Below are positions 54,214 through 64,000 of a DNA stretch of 64,000 nucleotides, piece after piece; the stretch's first letter is position 1, and every line of letters begins with the position of its first letter. Source of the stretch: Planotetraspora sp. A-T 1434. Its GTDB lineage: Bacteria > Actinomycetota > Actinomycetes > Streptosporangiales > Streptosporangiaceae. The notes under the pieces were generated by a model. It saw only the letters and a program-made list of their open reading frames with translations, did no database searches and was not told the DNA's origin. The stretch lies in assembly GCF_025420585.1 (NCBI RefSeq), contig NZ_JAOEGB010000001.1, forward strand, positions 704,794-768,793, given 5' to 3'. The translations under genes were made by a program, and so were the position numbers.

Positions 54214-54251
54214 CATCCCGCCGGTGTGGCGCAGATCACACCGGCGGGATG
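54214..54251 (+). terminator. 14-bp hairpin after the cellulase gene
   Basis: CATCCCGCCGGTGT (54214-54227) pairs perfectly with ACACCGGCGGGATG (54238-54251) over a 10-nt loop; no T tract. Confidence 0.7.
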
Positions 54252-54307
54252 GACCGTGCCTTCCTGCGGGATGAGCTGCCCATAAGGGCCTCTTAAGGTT
54301 GCGCTCC

Positions 54308-54337
54308 TTGTTGGCGCGGGACGGCCGGGATTACGCT
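54308..54337 (+). promoter_or_regulatory. Candidate promoter of the truncated chitinase gene
   Basis: TTGTTG (54308-54313), 18-bp spacer, TACGCT (54332-54337). No copy of the 17-bp operator is present here. Confidence 0.4.
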
Positions 54338-54404
54338 CCCGGAAATTCCCCCCGCCACAAGGCGTCTTGTCACCAGGCGCCCCCTCATAATTCCGGAGCC
54401 CCCC

Positions 54405-55592
<1,188 letters not shown>

Positions 55593-55625
55593 CTTCCCTC
55601 GTCAGAATCCCCTTCGATTTAGGCC

Positions 55626-55654
55626 TTGTGGCGGGTTCCGCGCGGGGCTACGAT
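55626..55654 (+). promoter_or_regulatory. Candidate promoter of the CBM2 chitinase gene
   Basis: TTGTGG (55626-55631), 17-bp spacer, TACGAT (55649-55654). The -35 context GGCCTTGT is shared with the cellulase promoter. Confidence 0.55.
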
Positions 55655-55665
55655 CCCAACAACTC

Positions 55666-55682
55666 TTAGGAAAGTTTACTAA
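55666..55682. promoter_or_regulatory. 17-bp palindromic operator upstream of the CBM2 chitinase
   Basis: TTAGGAAAGTTTACTAA, an inverted repeat located 11 bases after the -10 box. Same family as the cellulase operator at 51962-51978. Confidence 0.65.
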
Positions 55683-55743
55683 AAGAAACAGCGACCACAG
55701 AAGCACCCCCCAAGCTGCGTCCCGTCACCAGACGCCCCAAGTG

Positions 55744-55797
55744 CCGTACGGCTGACGCCGTTCGTCCGGCCGCCTCCGTGAGGCGTCAGCCGTACGG
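55744..55797 (+). promoter_or_regulatory. 15-bp inverted repeat in the chitinase 5' leader
   Basis: CCGTACGGCTGACGC (55744-55758) and GCGTCAGCCGTACGG (55783-55797) pair perfectly with a 24-nt loop, 44 bases before the ATG. It could be a leader attenuator or the terminator of the truncated upstream gene. Confidence 0.5.
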
Positions 55798-55841
55798 GTC
55801 CCATGACCTCCCTCCAACCACCCCCCAACAGAGGTTGTGAC

Positions 55842-57203
55842 ATGCAGATCAGGTATGTCTGGCGCGCACTGGTCGCGGTGGCCGCGCTCGGGCTCGCGCT
55901 CGTCGCGCTGCCGGCACAGGCCGCGACGGCGAAGGCCGTCTTCTCGAAGGACTCCGACTGGACCTCCGGCTACCAGGGCAGATACACGATCACCAACACC
56001 GGCACGTCCTCGATCTCCAGCTGGACTGTCGAGTTCGACCTGCCCGCCGGGTCGTCGGTCGGCACCTACTGGGACTCCCTGATGACCAAGTCGGGTGACC
56101 ACTACACCTTCAAGAACCGCGAGTACAACGGCACCCTGGCGCCCGGCGCCTCGGCCGCTTTCGGATGGGTGAACACCGGGGCGGGCGTCCCCGCCAACTG
56201 CAAGCTCAACGGCGGATCCTGCGGCGGCACCACGACGACCCCGTCGCCGTCCCCCTCCCCGACGAACTCCCCGACGAACTCGCCCTCACCCTCACCGTCT
56301 CCCACGACCACCACGCCGCCGCAGCCGGGCAACCTCCGGAGCGCGCCGTACGTCGACATGGGCTCGTGGCCGACCCCCAGCCTGAGCGCGATGGCCTCGG
56401 CCTCCGGGTTGAAGAACTTCACGATGGCCTTCATCACCGCGTCGGGCTGCAAGGCCATGTGGTTCAACGCGTACGACCCGCGGCAGCAGTGGGCCAAGGA
56501 CCAGATCGACGCGATCCGGGCCGGTGGCGGTGACGTGAAGATCTCCTTCGGCGGCGCGTCCGGCATCGAGCTCGCCCAGGCGTGCACCGACGTGACAGCG
56601 CTCTACAACGAGTACAACGCCGTGGTCAACGCGTACGGCCTGAACTACATCGACCTCGACATCGAGGGAGGGGCGTCCGCCGAGCCGGCGTCGATCGCTC
56701 GCAGGTCGCAGGCGCTCGCCAAGCTTCAGCAGGCCCACCCCAGCTTGAAGATCTCGCTGACCCTGCCGGTCCTGCCGAACGGTCTCACCGCCGACGGGCT
56801 CAACGTCGTGAAGTCCGCTCGCGACGCCGGGGTCAAGCTCGACGCCGTCAACGTCATGGCCATGGACTACTACCAGTCCGTCGACTACGGAGACGCGGCG
56901 GTCCAGGCGGCCAACAGCACCTTCTCCCAGATCAAGTCCCTGTACCCGAGCCTGACCGACGCGCAGGCCTGGCGGATGGTCGGCGTCACCCCGATGATCG
57001 GCCAGAACGACGACGGCCGGATCTACAACCAGGACGACGCCCGCCAGCTCGTCACCTTCGCCAAGGGCAAGCACCTCGGGCTGCTCGCCTTCTGGGAGGT
57101 CACCCGCGACCGCAACGCCTGCAACGGCGCGCTCTACATGTGCACCAACATCGCGCAGTCACCGTACGACTTCTCCAAGATCTTCGCTTCGTACACGGGG
57201 TGA
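55842..57203 (+). CDS. Secreted chitinase: CBM2 plus GH18
   Basis: 453 residues. Signal peptide 1-27 (ALGLALVALPAQA), CBM2 cellulose/chitin-binding module (about 28-130, with FSKDSDWTSGYQGRYTITN), Pro/Ser/Thr linker, GH18 domain (about 170-453). Catalytic DxDxE is LNYIDLDIEGG, with VKISFGGASGIELAQ and VNVMAMDYYQSVDYGDAA downstream; the barrel ends FWEVTRDRNACNG. ATG at 55842 has GAGG seven bases upstream. Regulated by the adjacent operator. Produces chito-oligosaccharides outside the cell. Confidence 0.92.
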   Translation: MQIRYVWRALVAVAALGLALVALPAQAATAKAVFSKDSDWTSGYQGRYTITNTGTSSISSWTVEFDLPAGSSVGTYWDSLMTKSGDHYTFKNREYNGTLAPGASAAFGWVNTGAGVPANCKLNGGSCGGTTTTPSPSPSPTNSPTNSPSPSPSPTTTTPPQPGNLRSAPYVDMGSWPTPSLSAMASASGLKNFTMAFITASGCKAMWFNAYDPRQQWAKDQIDAIRAGGGDVKISFGGASGIELAQACTDVTALYNEYNAVVNAYGLNYIDLDIEGGASAEPASIARRSQALAKLQQAHPSLKISLTLPVLPNGLTADGLNVVKSARDAGVKLDAVNVMAMDYYQSVDYGDAAVQAANSTFSQIKSLYPSLTDAQAWRMVGVTPMIGQNDDGRIYNQDDARQLVTFAKGKHLGLLAFWEVTRDRNACNGALYMCTNIAQSPYDFSKIFASYTG

Positions 57204-57244
57204 CTTCACCGGCTGACCCCCCCCAACCCACCCCCCAACTCAGC

Positions 57245-57491
57245 GTGATCATGCACAGGTTCCTCAGGGCGTGCCCGGCCTGCGGAAACTCCTCTCGTGA
57301 TCATGCACAGGTTCCGAGAGAGCCTGCCCGACCTGCGGAGACTTCTGTGGTGATCATGCACATCCGCCGCCACATGCATGATCACGGACGGGGTTCGAGC
57401 TGGTCAGGGGCATCGGCCGGGAACCTGTGCATGATCACGGAGGAGAGATGGCCTGGTCAGGGGCGTCGGCCGGGAACCTGTGCATGATCAC
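57245..57491. repeat. Repeat cluster B: six GTGATCATGCA elements, three forward and three inverted
   Basis: Forward copies at 57245, 57297 and 57350 (52- and 53-bp spacing); inverted copies TGCATGATCAC at 57375, 57428 and 57481 (the last two 53 bp apart). Four copies extend to GTGATCATGCACAGGTTCC. Forward copy three and inverted copy one form an 11-bp stem with a 14-nt loop. It occupies most of the 304-bp gap between two chitinase genes; the last copy ends 16 bases before the next start codon, next to its ribosome site. Confidence 0.88.
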
Positions 57492-57507
57492 GGCGAAAGG
57501 GAGAGAT

Positions 57508-59187
<1,680 letters not shown>

Positions 59188-59195
59188 GGAACCGC

Positions 59196-60656
59196 ATGAG
59201 ATTGAATCGGACGGCCGTCGTCGCACTGGCCTCCCTCACCCTGGCCGTCGGCGGCTTCGTCGCCGGGACGACCGGCGCCTCCGCGTCGGCCACCCCCAGC
59301 AAGGTCATGCTGGCCTATCCGGCCTGGGCGCCCAACACCGCCTACGCCATCGGCGCGCGGGTCACCTACAACGGGGTCGACTACGAGTGCATCCAGGCAC
59401 ACACGTCGCTGACCGGCTGGGAGCCGCCCAACGTCCCGGCCCTGTGGAAGCCCATCAGCGGTGGCGGCACCCCGACGCCGACCCCCACGCCGACTCCGAC
59501 GACGGGAGCGCCGGGCAAGCCGGGCACCCCGACGGTAACCGGCACCACGAACTCCTCGATCTCGCTCTCCTGGTCCGCCTCCAGCGGCACGGTCACCGGT
59601 TACCGCGTTTACGAAGGCTCGACCGTGAAGGCGACGGTCACCGGGACCAGCGCCACGATCTCGGGCCTCGGCACCTGTGAGACCCACACCTACACCGTCA
59701 AGGCGTACAACTCGAAGGGCGAGTCCGTCGCGAGCGGCTCGGTCACGGGAAGCACGACCGGCTGCACCGGCGGTGGGGGCGGCAAGCTCCCCGGCGCGCC
59801 GTACCTTTATGAGGGCTGGGGCAACCCGCCGAGCCCGACCTCGGTCATGAGCGCCACCGGGATCAAGGCGTTCACCATGGCGTTCATGCTCTCCGGCGGC
59901 GGCTGCACCGCGGCGTGGGACGGCTCCCGCCCGCTGTCGGGCAGCCCCGACGCGAGTGCGATCTCGCAGATCAAGGGCGCCGGCGGCAACGTCCAAATCT
60001 CCTTCGGCGGCTGGTCCGGCAACAAGCTCGGCCCCAACTGCTCGTCGTCCTCCGCCTTCGCGTCGGCCGTCCAGCAGGTCATCAACGCCTACCACCCGGT
60101 CGCGGTCGACTTCGACATCGAGAACACCGACGAGTTCGAGAACACAACGGTGCAGGACCGCATCCTCGGCGGCCTGAAGATCATCAAGCAGAACAACCCG
60201 AGCACCAAGGTGGTCGTGACCTTCGGCACCAGCACCACGGGCCCGAACTACTACGGCACCCGCCTGATCAACCAGTCGAAGGCGCTCGGCGTCAACATCG
60301 ACAACTACACGATCATGCCGTTCGACTTCGGCGGCGGCTCGAACATGTACCAGAGCACGGTCAACGCCTCCGAGGGCCTGAAGAACGCCCTCAAGGCGGC
60401 GTGGGGCTGGTCCGACGCCACTGCGTACGCCCACATGGGCATCTCGGGCATGAACGGCCTGTCCGACCAGCAGGAAGTGACGTCCGTCTCGACCTGGACC
60501 CAGATCCGTGACTACGCCAAGTCGAAGGGTCTCGGCCGGCTCGCCTTCTGGGCCGTGAACCGCGACCGCGGCTGCGCCGGCGGCGGCGTGGTGTCGGACT
60601 GCAGCGGCATCGCCCAGAACACCTGGGACTTCACCAGGATCACCGCCGGTTTCTGA
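59196..60656 (+). CDS. Secreted chitinase: CBM5/12, FN3, GH18
   Basis: 486 residues. Signal peptide 1-32; CBM5/12 chitin-binding module (WAPNTAYAIGARVTYNGVDY, about 40-85); short PT linker; FN3 (about 105-190); GH18 (about 205-486) with VQISFGGWSGNKLGPN, catalytic VAVDFDIENTDEF and DNYTIMPFDFGGGSNMYQ. Same GH18 subtype as the CBM2 enzyme (FWAVNRDRGCAGG near the end). Cotranscribed with the previous chitinase; different CBMs should give the pair complementary attack on crystalline chitin. Confidence 0.92.
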   Translation: MRLNRTAVVALASLTLAVGGFVAGTTGASASATPSKVMLAYPAWAPNTAYAIGARVTYNGVDYECIQAHTSLTGWEPPNVPALWKPISGGGTPTPTPTPTPTTGAPGKPGTPTVTGTTNSSISLSWSASSGTVTGYRVYEGSTVKATVTGTSATISGLGTCETHTYTVKAYNSKGESVASGSVTGSTTGCTGGGGGKLPGAPYLYEGWGNPPSPTSVMSATGIKAFTMAFMLSGGGCTAAWDGSRPLSGSPDASAISQIKGAGGNVQISFGGWSGNKLGPNCSSSSAFASAVQQVINAYHPVAVDFDIENTDEFENTTVQDRILGGLKIIKQNNPSTKVVVTFGTSTTGPNYYGTRLINQSKALGVNIDNYTIMPFDFGGGSNMYQSTVNASEGLKNALKAAWGWSDATAYAHMGISGMNGLSDQQEVTSVSTWTQIRDYAKSKGLGRLAFWAVNRDRGCAGGGVVSDCSGIAQNTWDFTRITAGF

Positions 60657-60683
60657 TAGCTGAACCGGTCCTGCCATGAACCC

Positions 60684-60730
60684 GGCGGCCGGCGCGACAG
60701 GGACGCCCCCTACCTGTCGAGCCGGCCGCC
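60684..60730. terminator. Strong hairpin after the chitinase pair
   Basis: An 18-bp stem with one mismatch (60684-60701 with 60713-60730; outer arms GGCGGCCGGC/GCCGGCCGCC, inner arms CGACAGG/CCTGTCG) and an 11-nt loop. It can serve both strands. Confidence 0.75.
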
Positions 60731-60811
60731 GCTTCGCGTGGGGGCCAGCAGGCCGATCAGCATGCCGACGAACATCGCGACGGCGAGAGTGATCCAGAGC
60801 CGAATCGTCAT
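60710..60811 (-). CDS. Small single-span membrane protein, 33 residues
   Basis: ATG at 60811 preceded by AGGAG seven bases upstream. The peptide is MTIRLWITLAVAMFVGMLIG followed by LLAP and a short basic tail ending in TAG. One hydrophobic helix with small/large residue alternation. Too short for standard gene calls. The stop lies within the loop of the chitinase terminator. Function unknown. Confidence 0.6.
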   Translation of the reverse strand: MTIRLWITLAVAMFVGMLIGLLAPTRSGGRLDR

Positions 60812-60938
60812 TGACGTCTCCTGTTTGTTACGCTGCGTGGTCACAATACCGCGAAAGGTGACGGATGGCGATCGACGGGCGAGAATTCTGGTGACAAGTC
60901 GCCTCTTTACCTATTTGTCGGGCAGTCTTGGCAACGTC

Positions 60939-62315
60939 ATGGACTACGCAATCCCGACAGGCATCGTCCTCGTCACCGGTGTCGTGCTCGCCCTCGTCGC
61001 GCAGTGGAGGGGCTGGAGGCCGTCGCTGACCGTCACGCTGGCGATCGGCATCGGCGTCCGCGTGCTGATCCTCGTCCTCTCCGCGAAGGACACTTGGCAG
61101 CCGGTCGATTTCATCAACAGCTTCAAGCCGGCCGGTGAGGCGATCCGCAACCACCACGACCCGGTGCTGGAGAGCAACGGCGGCTGGCACTTCCTGCCGA
61201 CCATTCCCTATGTCTACGGCCTGCTCCTCTGGCTCGGCATCCCCTGGGAGATCAGCGGCCGGCTCGTCACCGTCGTCTCCGACATCCTGCTGATTCCCCT
61301 GGTCGGCACGCTCGCCGGCGGCACGAAGGCACGGCTGCGGGCGTTCCAGTACGCCTGCAACCCGCTCGCAATCCTCGTCGCCTCCGTTCACGGCCAGGTC
61401 GAGCCGGTCTCCCTGCTCTTCGGCGTGGCCGCGTATGTCGTGGCCCGCGGCCCCGACGGCTGGAAGCGCGGAAAGCCGCTCCCGTGGCTGCGGCCGCGCG
61501 ACCTTCTGCGCCGCCTCACCCATCCCCTCGACGAGGACCGGGCGGCCACCACCCGCGCGATCTGGGCCGGGCTGCTCATGGGGCTGGCGCTGTGCGCCAA
61601 GAGCTGGCCGGTCATCCTCGTCCCCGCGATGCTGATGCTGCTTCCGGGGGTGCGCTCCCGCCTGATCTCGCTCGTCGCCACGGGGATCCCGCCAGTCTTC
61701 TTCCTGCTCACGCTGCCCGTCGGCGGGTGGACCAAGTGGGGCCAGCTTCCGGAGGTCCTCAAGACCATCGGCCTGCGGCCCAGCGACGTGCGGCCCATCA
61801 CCGGCGACTGGGGCTGGACGGCCCTCCTCAACGCGACGGGACTCGCGGGCCCCACGATCGGCGCCAACTGGGTCCTCAACCCAGTTGCGCTCAAGATCGG
61901 TCAGTACCTCATCTACGCCGCGGTGGTCGCCTGCCTGATCTGGTGGCGCAAGGCCGACCCCATCGACGTCACGATCGCGATCCTGCTCGCTTTCATGATC
62001 TTCACGCCGCGGCTGGGTGCGCAGTACCTCATGTGGTTCATGCCGTTCCTCGTCGCACGACCCACTCGCTGGGCGTGGCCCGCGATCATTGGCTCGGCCG
62101 TCTGGGCCGCCGTGGGATATCTCGTGCTCACGCAGTACGAGGGGGTCGCCTGGGGCGAGTTGCACGGTCCCTGGGCGATGAGCTCGGTGTTGCTGTTCCC
62201 CCTGCTCATCGCCGCCATGCCCTGGGGCCGCAGGCGCTCGCAAGGCGACGAGACGGTCCGGACCACCCCCATCTCGGAGCCCGGAGTCCCCGTCCGCGTG
62301 GCCGCCGGCCAGTAG
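60939..62315 (+). CDS. Polytopic membrane protein, GT-C glycosyltransferase-like
   Basis: 458 residues, about ten to twelve spans. The loop after the second helix (VDFINSFKPAGEAIRNHHDP) and the later WHFLPTIPYVYGLLLWLG, WAGLLMGLALCAKSWPVILV and FTPRLGAQYLMWFMPFLVAR resemble GT87/GT39-type polyprenyl-phosphate-sugar transferases. No sharp catalytic motif allows a substrate call. Start uncertain: ATG 60939 or GTG 60891, neither with a strong ribosome site. Confidence 0.6.
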   Translation: MDYAIPTGIVLVTGVVLALVAQWRGWRPSLTVTLAIGIGVRVLILVLSAKDTWQPVDFINSFKPAGEAIRNHHDPVLESNGGWHFLPTIPYVYGLLLWLGIPWEISGRLVTVVSDILLIPLVGTLAGGTKARLRAFQYACNPLAILVASVHGQVEPVSLLFGVAAYVVARGPDGWKRGKPLPWLRPRDLLRRLTHPLDEDRAATTRAIWAGLLMGLALCAKSWPVILVPAMLMLLPGVRSRLISLVATGIPPVFFLLTLPVGGWTKWGQLPEVLKTIGLRPSDVRPITGDWGWTALLNATGLAGPTIGANWVLNPVALKIGQYLIYAAVVACLIWWRKADPIDVTIAILLAFMIFTPRLGAQYLMWFMPFLVARPTRWAWPAIIGSAVWAAVGYLVLTQYEGVAWGELHGPWAMSSVLLFPLLIAAMPWGRRRSQGDETVRTTPISEPGVPVRVAAGQ

Positions 62316-62361
62316 GTCCGGGTGGTCTGGCTCAGGCGCGGGGCCGTACGACGAGGCCGTC

Positions 62362-62772
62362 CTACTTGACGATCAGCCGGACCAGGTGGCCGTGGCTCTT
62401 GAAGCCGGGTGGGTCGCCGTCCAGGACCCCGGTCACGCACTCGAACACGCCGGGCTCGCTCTGCCGTACGAAGAAGGCGGGCTCGGCGATCGCCGAGAGC
62501 AGCCTGATCGCGTCGCGATGCACGTGGATTCCCTCCCGATCACCCGCCAGCGAGACCGTGACCTCGTAGACGCCGTCGTCGAGAAGGCGCTCGCCGGTGA
62601 GCAGCCACTCGGAGCCGCAGGCACGCCGGAGGTGCGGAAGCAGGTGCGCCTCGGGCTCCTCGGCGACCCAGCCCTCCCGCGTCATGTGGTCCAGAAGCCT
62701 CTGGACCTGCGGCTCCATAGCGGAGCCGTCCGCGATGCCGGTCTGGCGCTCGTCGATGTCCCATCGCCGCAT
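62362..62772 (-). CDS. Hypothetical protein, 136 residues
   Basis: Soluble, acidic and histidine-containing: MEPQVQRLLDHMTREGWVAE, LLTGERLLDDGVYEVTVSLA, EPAFFVRQSEPGVFECVTGV and a C-terminal FKSHGHLVRLIVK. No signal peptide, membrane span or motif I recognise. Codon use is like its neighbours, supporting a real gene. Monocistronic. Confidence 0.6.
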   Translation of the reverse strand: MRRWDIDERQTGIADGSAMEPQVQRLLDHMTREGWVAEEPEAHLLPHLRRACGSEWLLTGERLLDDGVYEVTVSLAGDREGIHVHRDAIRLLSAIAEPAFFVRQSEPGVFECVTGVLDGDPPGFKSHGHLVRLIVK

Positions 62773-62823
62773 GTTCAGACACTACGCGCCGGGCGCCTGG
62801 CGCGCTTCACGCGGCACGCCCCC

Positions 62824-63894
62824 TTACGGCGACGGCTTCGGCTCGGTATGTGGCTCGGCACGGGGGAGCCGTCCCGAGATCAGGGCGGCCGCCCACTTGC
62901 TGTCCGGGTCGCTGTCGATGAGGAGGGCGCGGACGAGCAGGCTCAGCGGGATCGCCAGGAGGGCCCCGAGAGGCCCCAGCACCCAGGCCCAGATGATCAG
63001 GGAGAGGAAGGTCGCCGTGGTGGACAGCCCCACGGCGTCGCCGAGGAACTTCGGCTGGATGAACGACTGAATGACCACGTTGATCGCGATGTAGGCGGCG
63101 ATCACGAGAAGCATCGTCTTGGGGCCGCCTTCCAGCAGCCCCAGCAGGGCGGGCGGGACGAGGCCCAGGATGAAGCCGACGTTCGGGATGTAGTTGGTGA
63201 TCAGTGCCAGCACGCCCCACAACAGCGGCAGAGGCACGCCCAGCAGGTAGAGCGCCGCGACGTCCAGCACCGAGCAGATCAAGCCGAAGATGGTCGAGAC
63301 GATCAGGTAGCGCCTGGTCCGGTGAGTGAATGACTGGAGCGCCCGCGCGAGCTCCGGGCGCTCGACCGCGGCGGCGTCGACGATCCGCGAGAAGATCGGC
63401 GCGTCCAGGCTCATCGCCAGGAGCAGCACCACGATGAGGAAGAGGCTGGACAGCACCCCCAGCAGGCCGCTGAGCACGCTCTGCGCCACCTCGATCATCT
63501 TGGCCGGATCGAAGGAGGACAGCGCCTTGTTCAGTTGTTCGCTCCCGTAGCCCAGGCCGGCCGCCCAGTGCTGGAGGTCCGCCACCATCTTGTTGAACTG
63601 GGTGGAGTAGGTCGGAGCCAGGATGGCCAGTTGCGCGGCGGCGAGGCTGAGGATCGCCACCATGCCGAGCAGGACCAGCAGGACCACGGCCAGCGGGACG
63701 GCGACCTGGACGCCCACGGGCGCCCGATGACGGGCGAGCCAGTCACGCAACGGCGAGACGGCGATGACCAGCGTCAGCGCCAGGATGACCGGGCCGACGA
63801 TCGATCCGACCGCCTGGATTCCCGCCAGCGCGATCACAGCGGCGGCGGCGCCGACCAGCACAACAATCGCACGAGGGATCCGCTGTTGAGTCAC
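62824..63894 (-). CDS. AI-2E family transporter
   Basis: 356 residues, GTG start. Seven to eight membrane spans with the family's central and C-terminal signature: FGLICSVLDVAALYLLGVPL, LLWGVLALITNYIPNVGFIL, LVPPALLGLLEGGPKTMLLV, VIQSFIQPKFLGDAVGLSTT and WVLGPLGALLAIPLSLLVRA. The family includes the TqsA exporter but most members have unknown substrates; no quorum-sensing genes lie nearby. The last 106 bases of the window upstream hold no gene I can support. Confidence 0.88.
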   Translation of the reverse strand: MTQQRIPRAIVVLVGAAAAVIALAGIQAVGSIVGPVILALTLVIAVSPLRDWLARHRAPVGVQVAVPLAVVLLVLLGMVAILSLAAAQLAILAPTYSTQFNKMVADLQHWAAGLGYGSEQLNKALSSFDPAKMIEVAQSVLSGLLGVLSSLFLIVVLLLAMSLDAPIFSRIVDAAAVERPELARALQSFTHRTRRYLIVSTIFGLICSVLDVAALYLLGVPLPLLWGVLALITNYIPNVGFILGLVPPALLGLLEGGPKTMLLVIAAYIAINVVIQSFIQPKFLGDAVGLSTTATFLSLIIWAWVLGPLGALLAIPLSLLVRALLIDSDPDSKWAAALISGRLPRAEPHTEPKPSP

Positions 63895-64000
63895 GTCCCG
63901 TTTCTACCCCTTCTCCGGGGAAAGATCCGGCAATTGGATCAAGGGTGTCCGTACGGCCTGAGCCCGGGATATCAGCCTTCGGGTCAACGTGGTCTTGAAG

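Noticed and set aside
62824..63894. Quorum-sensing exporter role for the AI-2E family gene
   Set aside because: The family name is historical; no luxS or sensing genes are seen and most members have other or unknown substrates.
63895..64000. Partial gene at the right window edge
   Set aside because: A frame is open on the minus strand but has no start, motif or ribosome site within the window, so it cannot be supported.

Overview
The window is high-GC, gene-dense DNA with actinobacterial gene order and codon use (many GTG starts, GC-rich third positions). The marker-gene order ffh, rpsP, khpA, rimM, trmD, rplS, two lepB copies, rnhB, DUF2469 gene, xerC/dprA/comM/yraN on the opposite strand, then rpsB-tsf-pyrH-frr-cdsA-rlmN, is the conserved chromosomal core of filamentous actinomycetes. 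The multi-modular secreted chitinases and cellulase and the polyamine catabolism island fit a soil actinomycete, probably a Streptosporangiales member; the family assignment is inference. I saw no tRNA, rRNA, CRISPR array or insertion sequence.

Layout. 1-24.7 kb: housekeeping core (SRP GTPase, ribosomal proteins, tRNA/rRNA modification, signal peptidases, RNase HII, DNA-processing genes, translation elongation and ribosome recycling factors, UMP kinase, CDP-DAG synthase), interrupted by a lipoprotein, an M23 peptidase, a CoA-transferase, a SUFU-domain protein, a small ABC transporter and a double DivIVA-domain protein. 24.8-26.3 kb: secreted M1 aminopeptidase. 26.3-39.4 kb: nitrogen/polyamine catabolism island: PucR regulator, NCS1 permease, cyclase-family hydrolase, agmatinase-family ureohydrolase, Lrp/AsnC regulator, aminobutyraldehyde-type dehydrogenase, a complete putrescine/spermidine ABC importer (potA, potD, potB, potC) and a PuuB-like FAD oxidase. 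Taken together they can import polyamines and oxidise them toward GABA and succinate.

39.4-46.6 kb: mixed accessory genes (phosphotriesterase-like protein without its metal ligands, SDR, SnoaL-like, LLM oxidoreductase, LysE exporter, selenium-binding/methanethiol oxidase-type protein with a coupled membrane protein). 46.67-51.82 kb: a compact RiPP cassette: a 55-residue precursor with a double-glycine leader, an MvdD-like ATP-grasp ligase, a parvulin-related peptide maturation protein, a small membrane-fusion-like protein and a C39-peptidase ABC exporter. This is the best candidate for an undescribed system in the window; the precursor gene is short and easy to miss.

52-60.7 kb: polysaccharide degradation block: a GH5 cellulase with two CBM modules, a C-terminally truncated GH18 chitinase and three intact modular GH18 chitinases. 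The cellulase and one chitinase share a 17-bp palindromic operator just downstream of similar promoters. 60.7-64 kb: a 33-residue membrane peptide, a polytopic GT-C-like membrane protein, a hypothetical protein and an AI-2E family transporter.

Non-coding structure is unusually rich: two six-copy clusters of a GTGATCATGCA motif (three forward then three inverted copies, about 53 bp period, 18 kb apart), a perfect 80-bp tandem duplication between potD and potB that encodes two 27-codon mini-ORFs linked by ATGA overlaps, a 21-bp perfect hairpin between frr and cdsA, and several 11-14 bp minisatellites.
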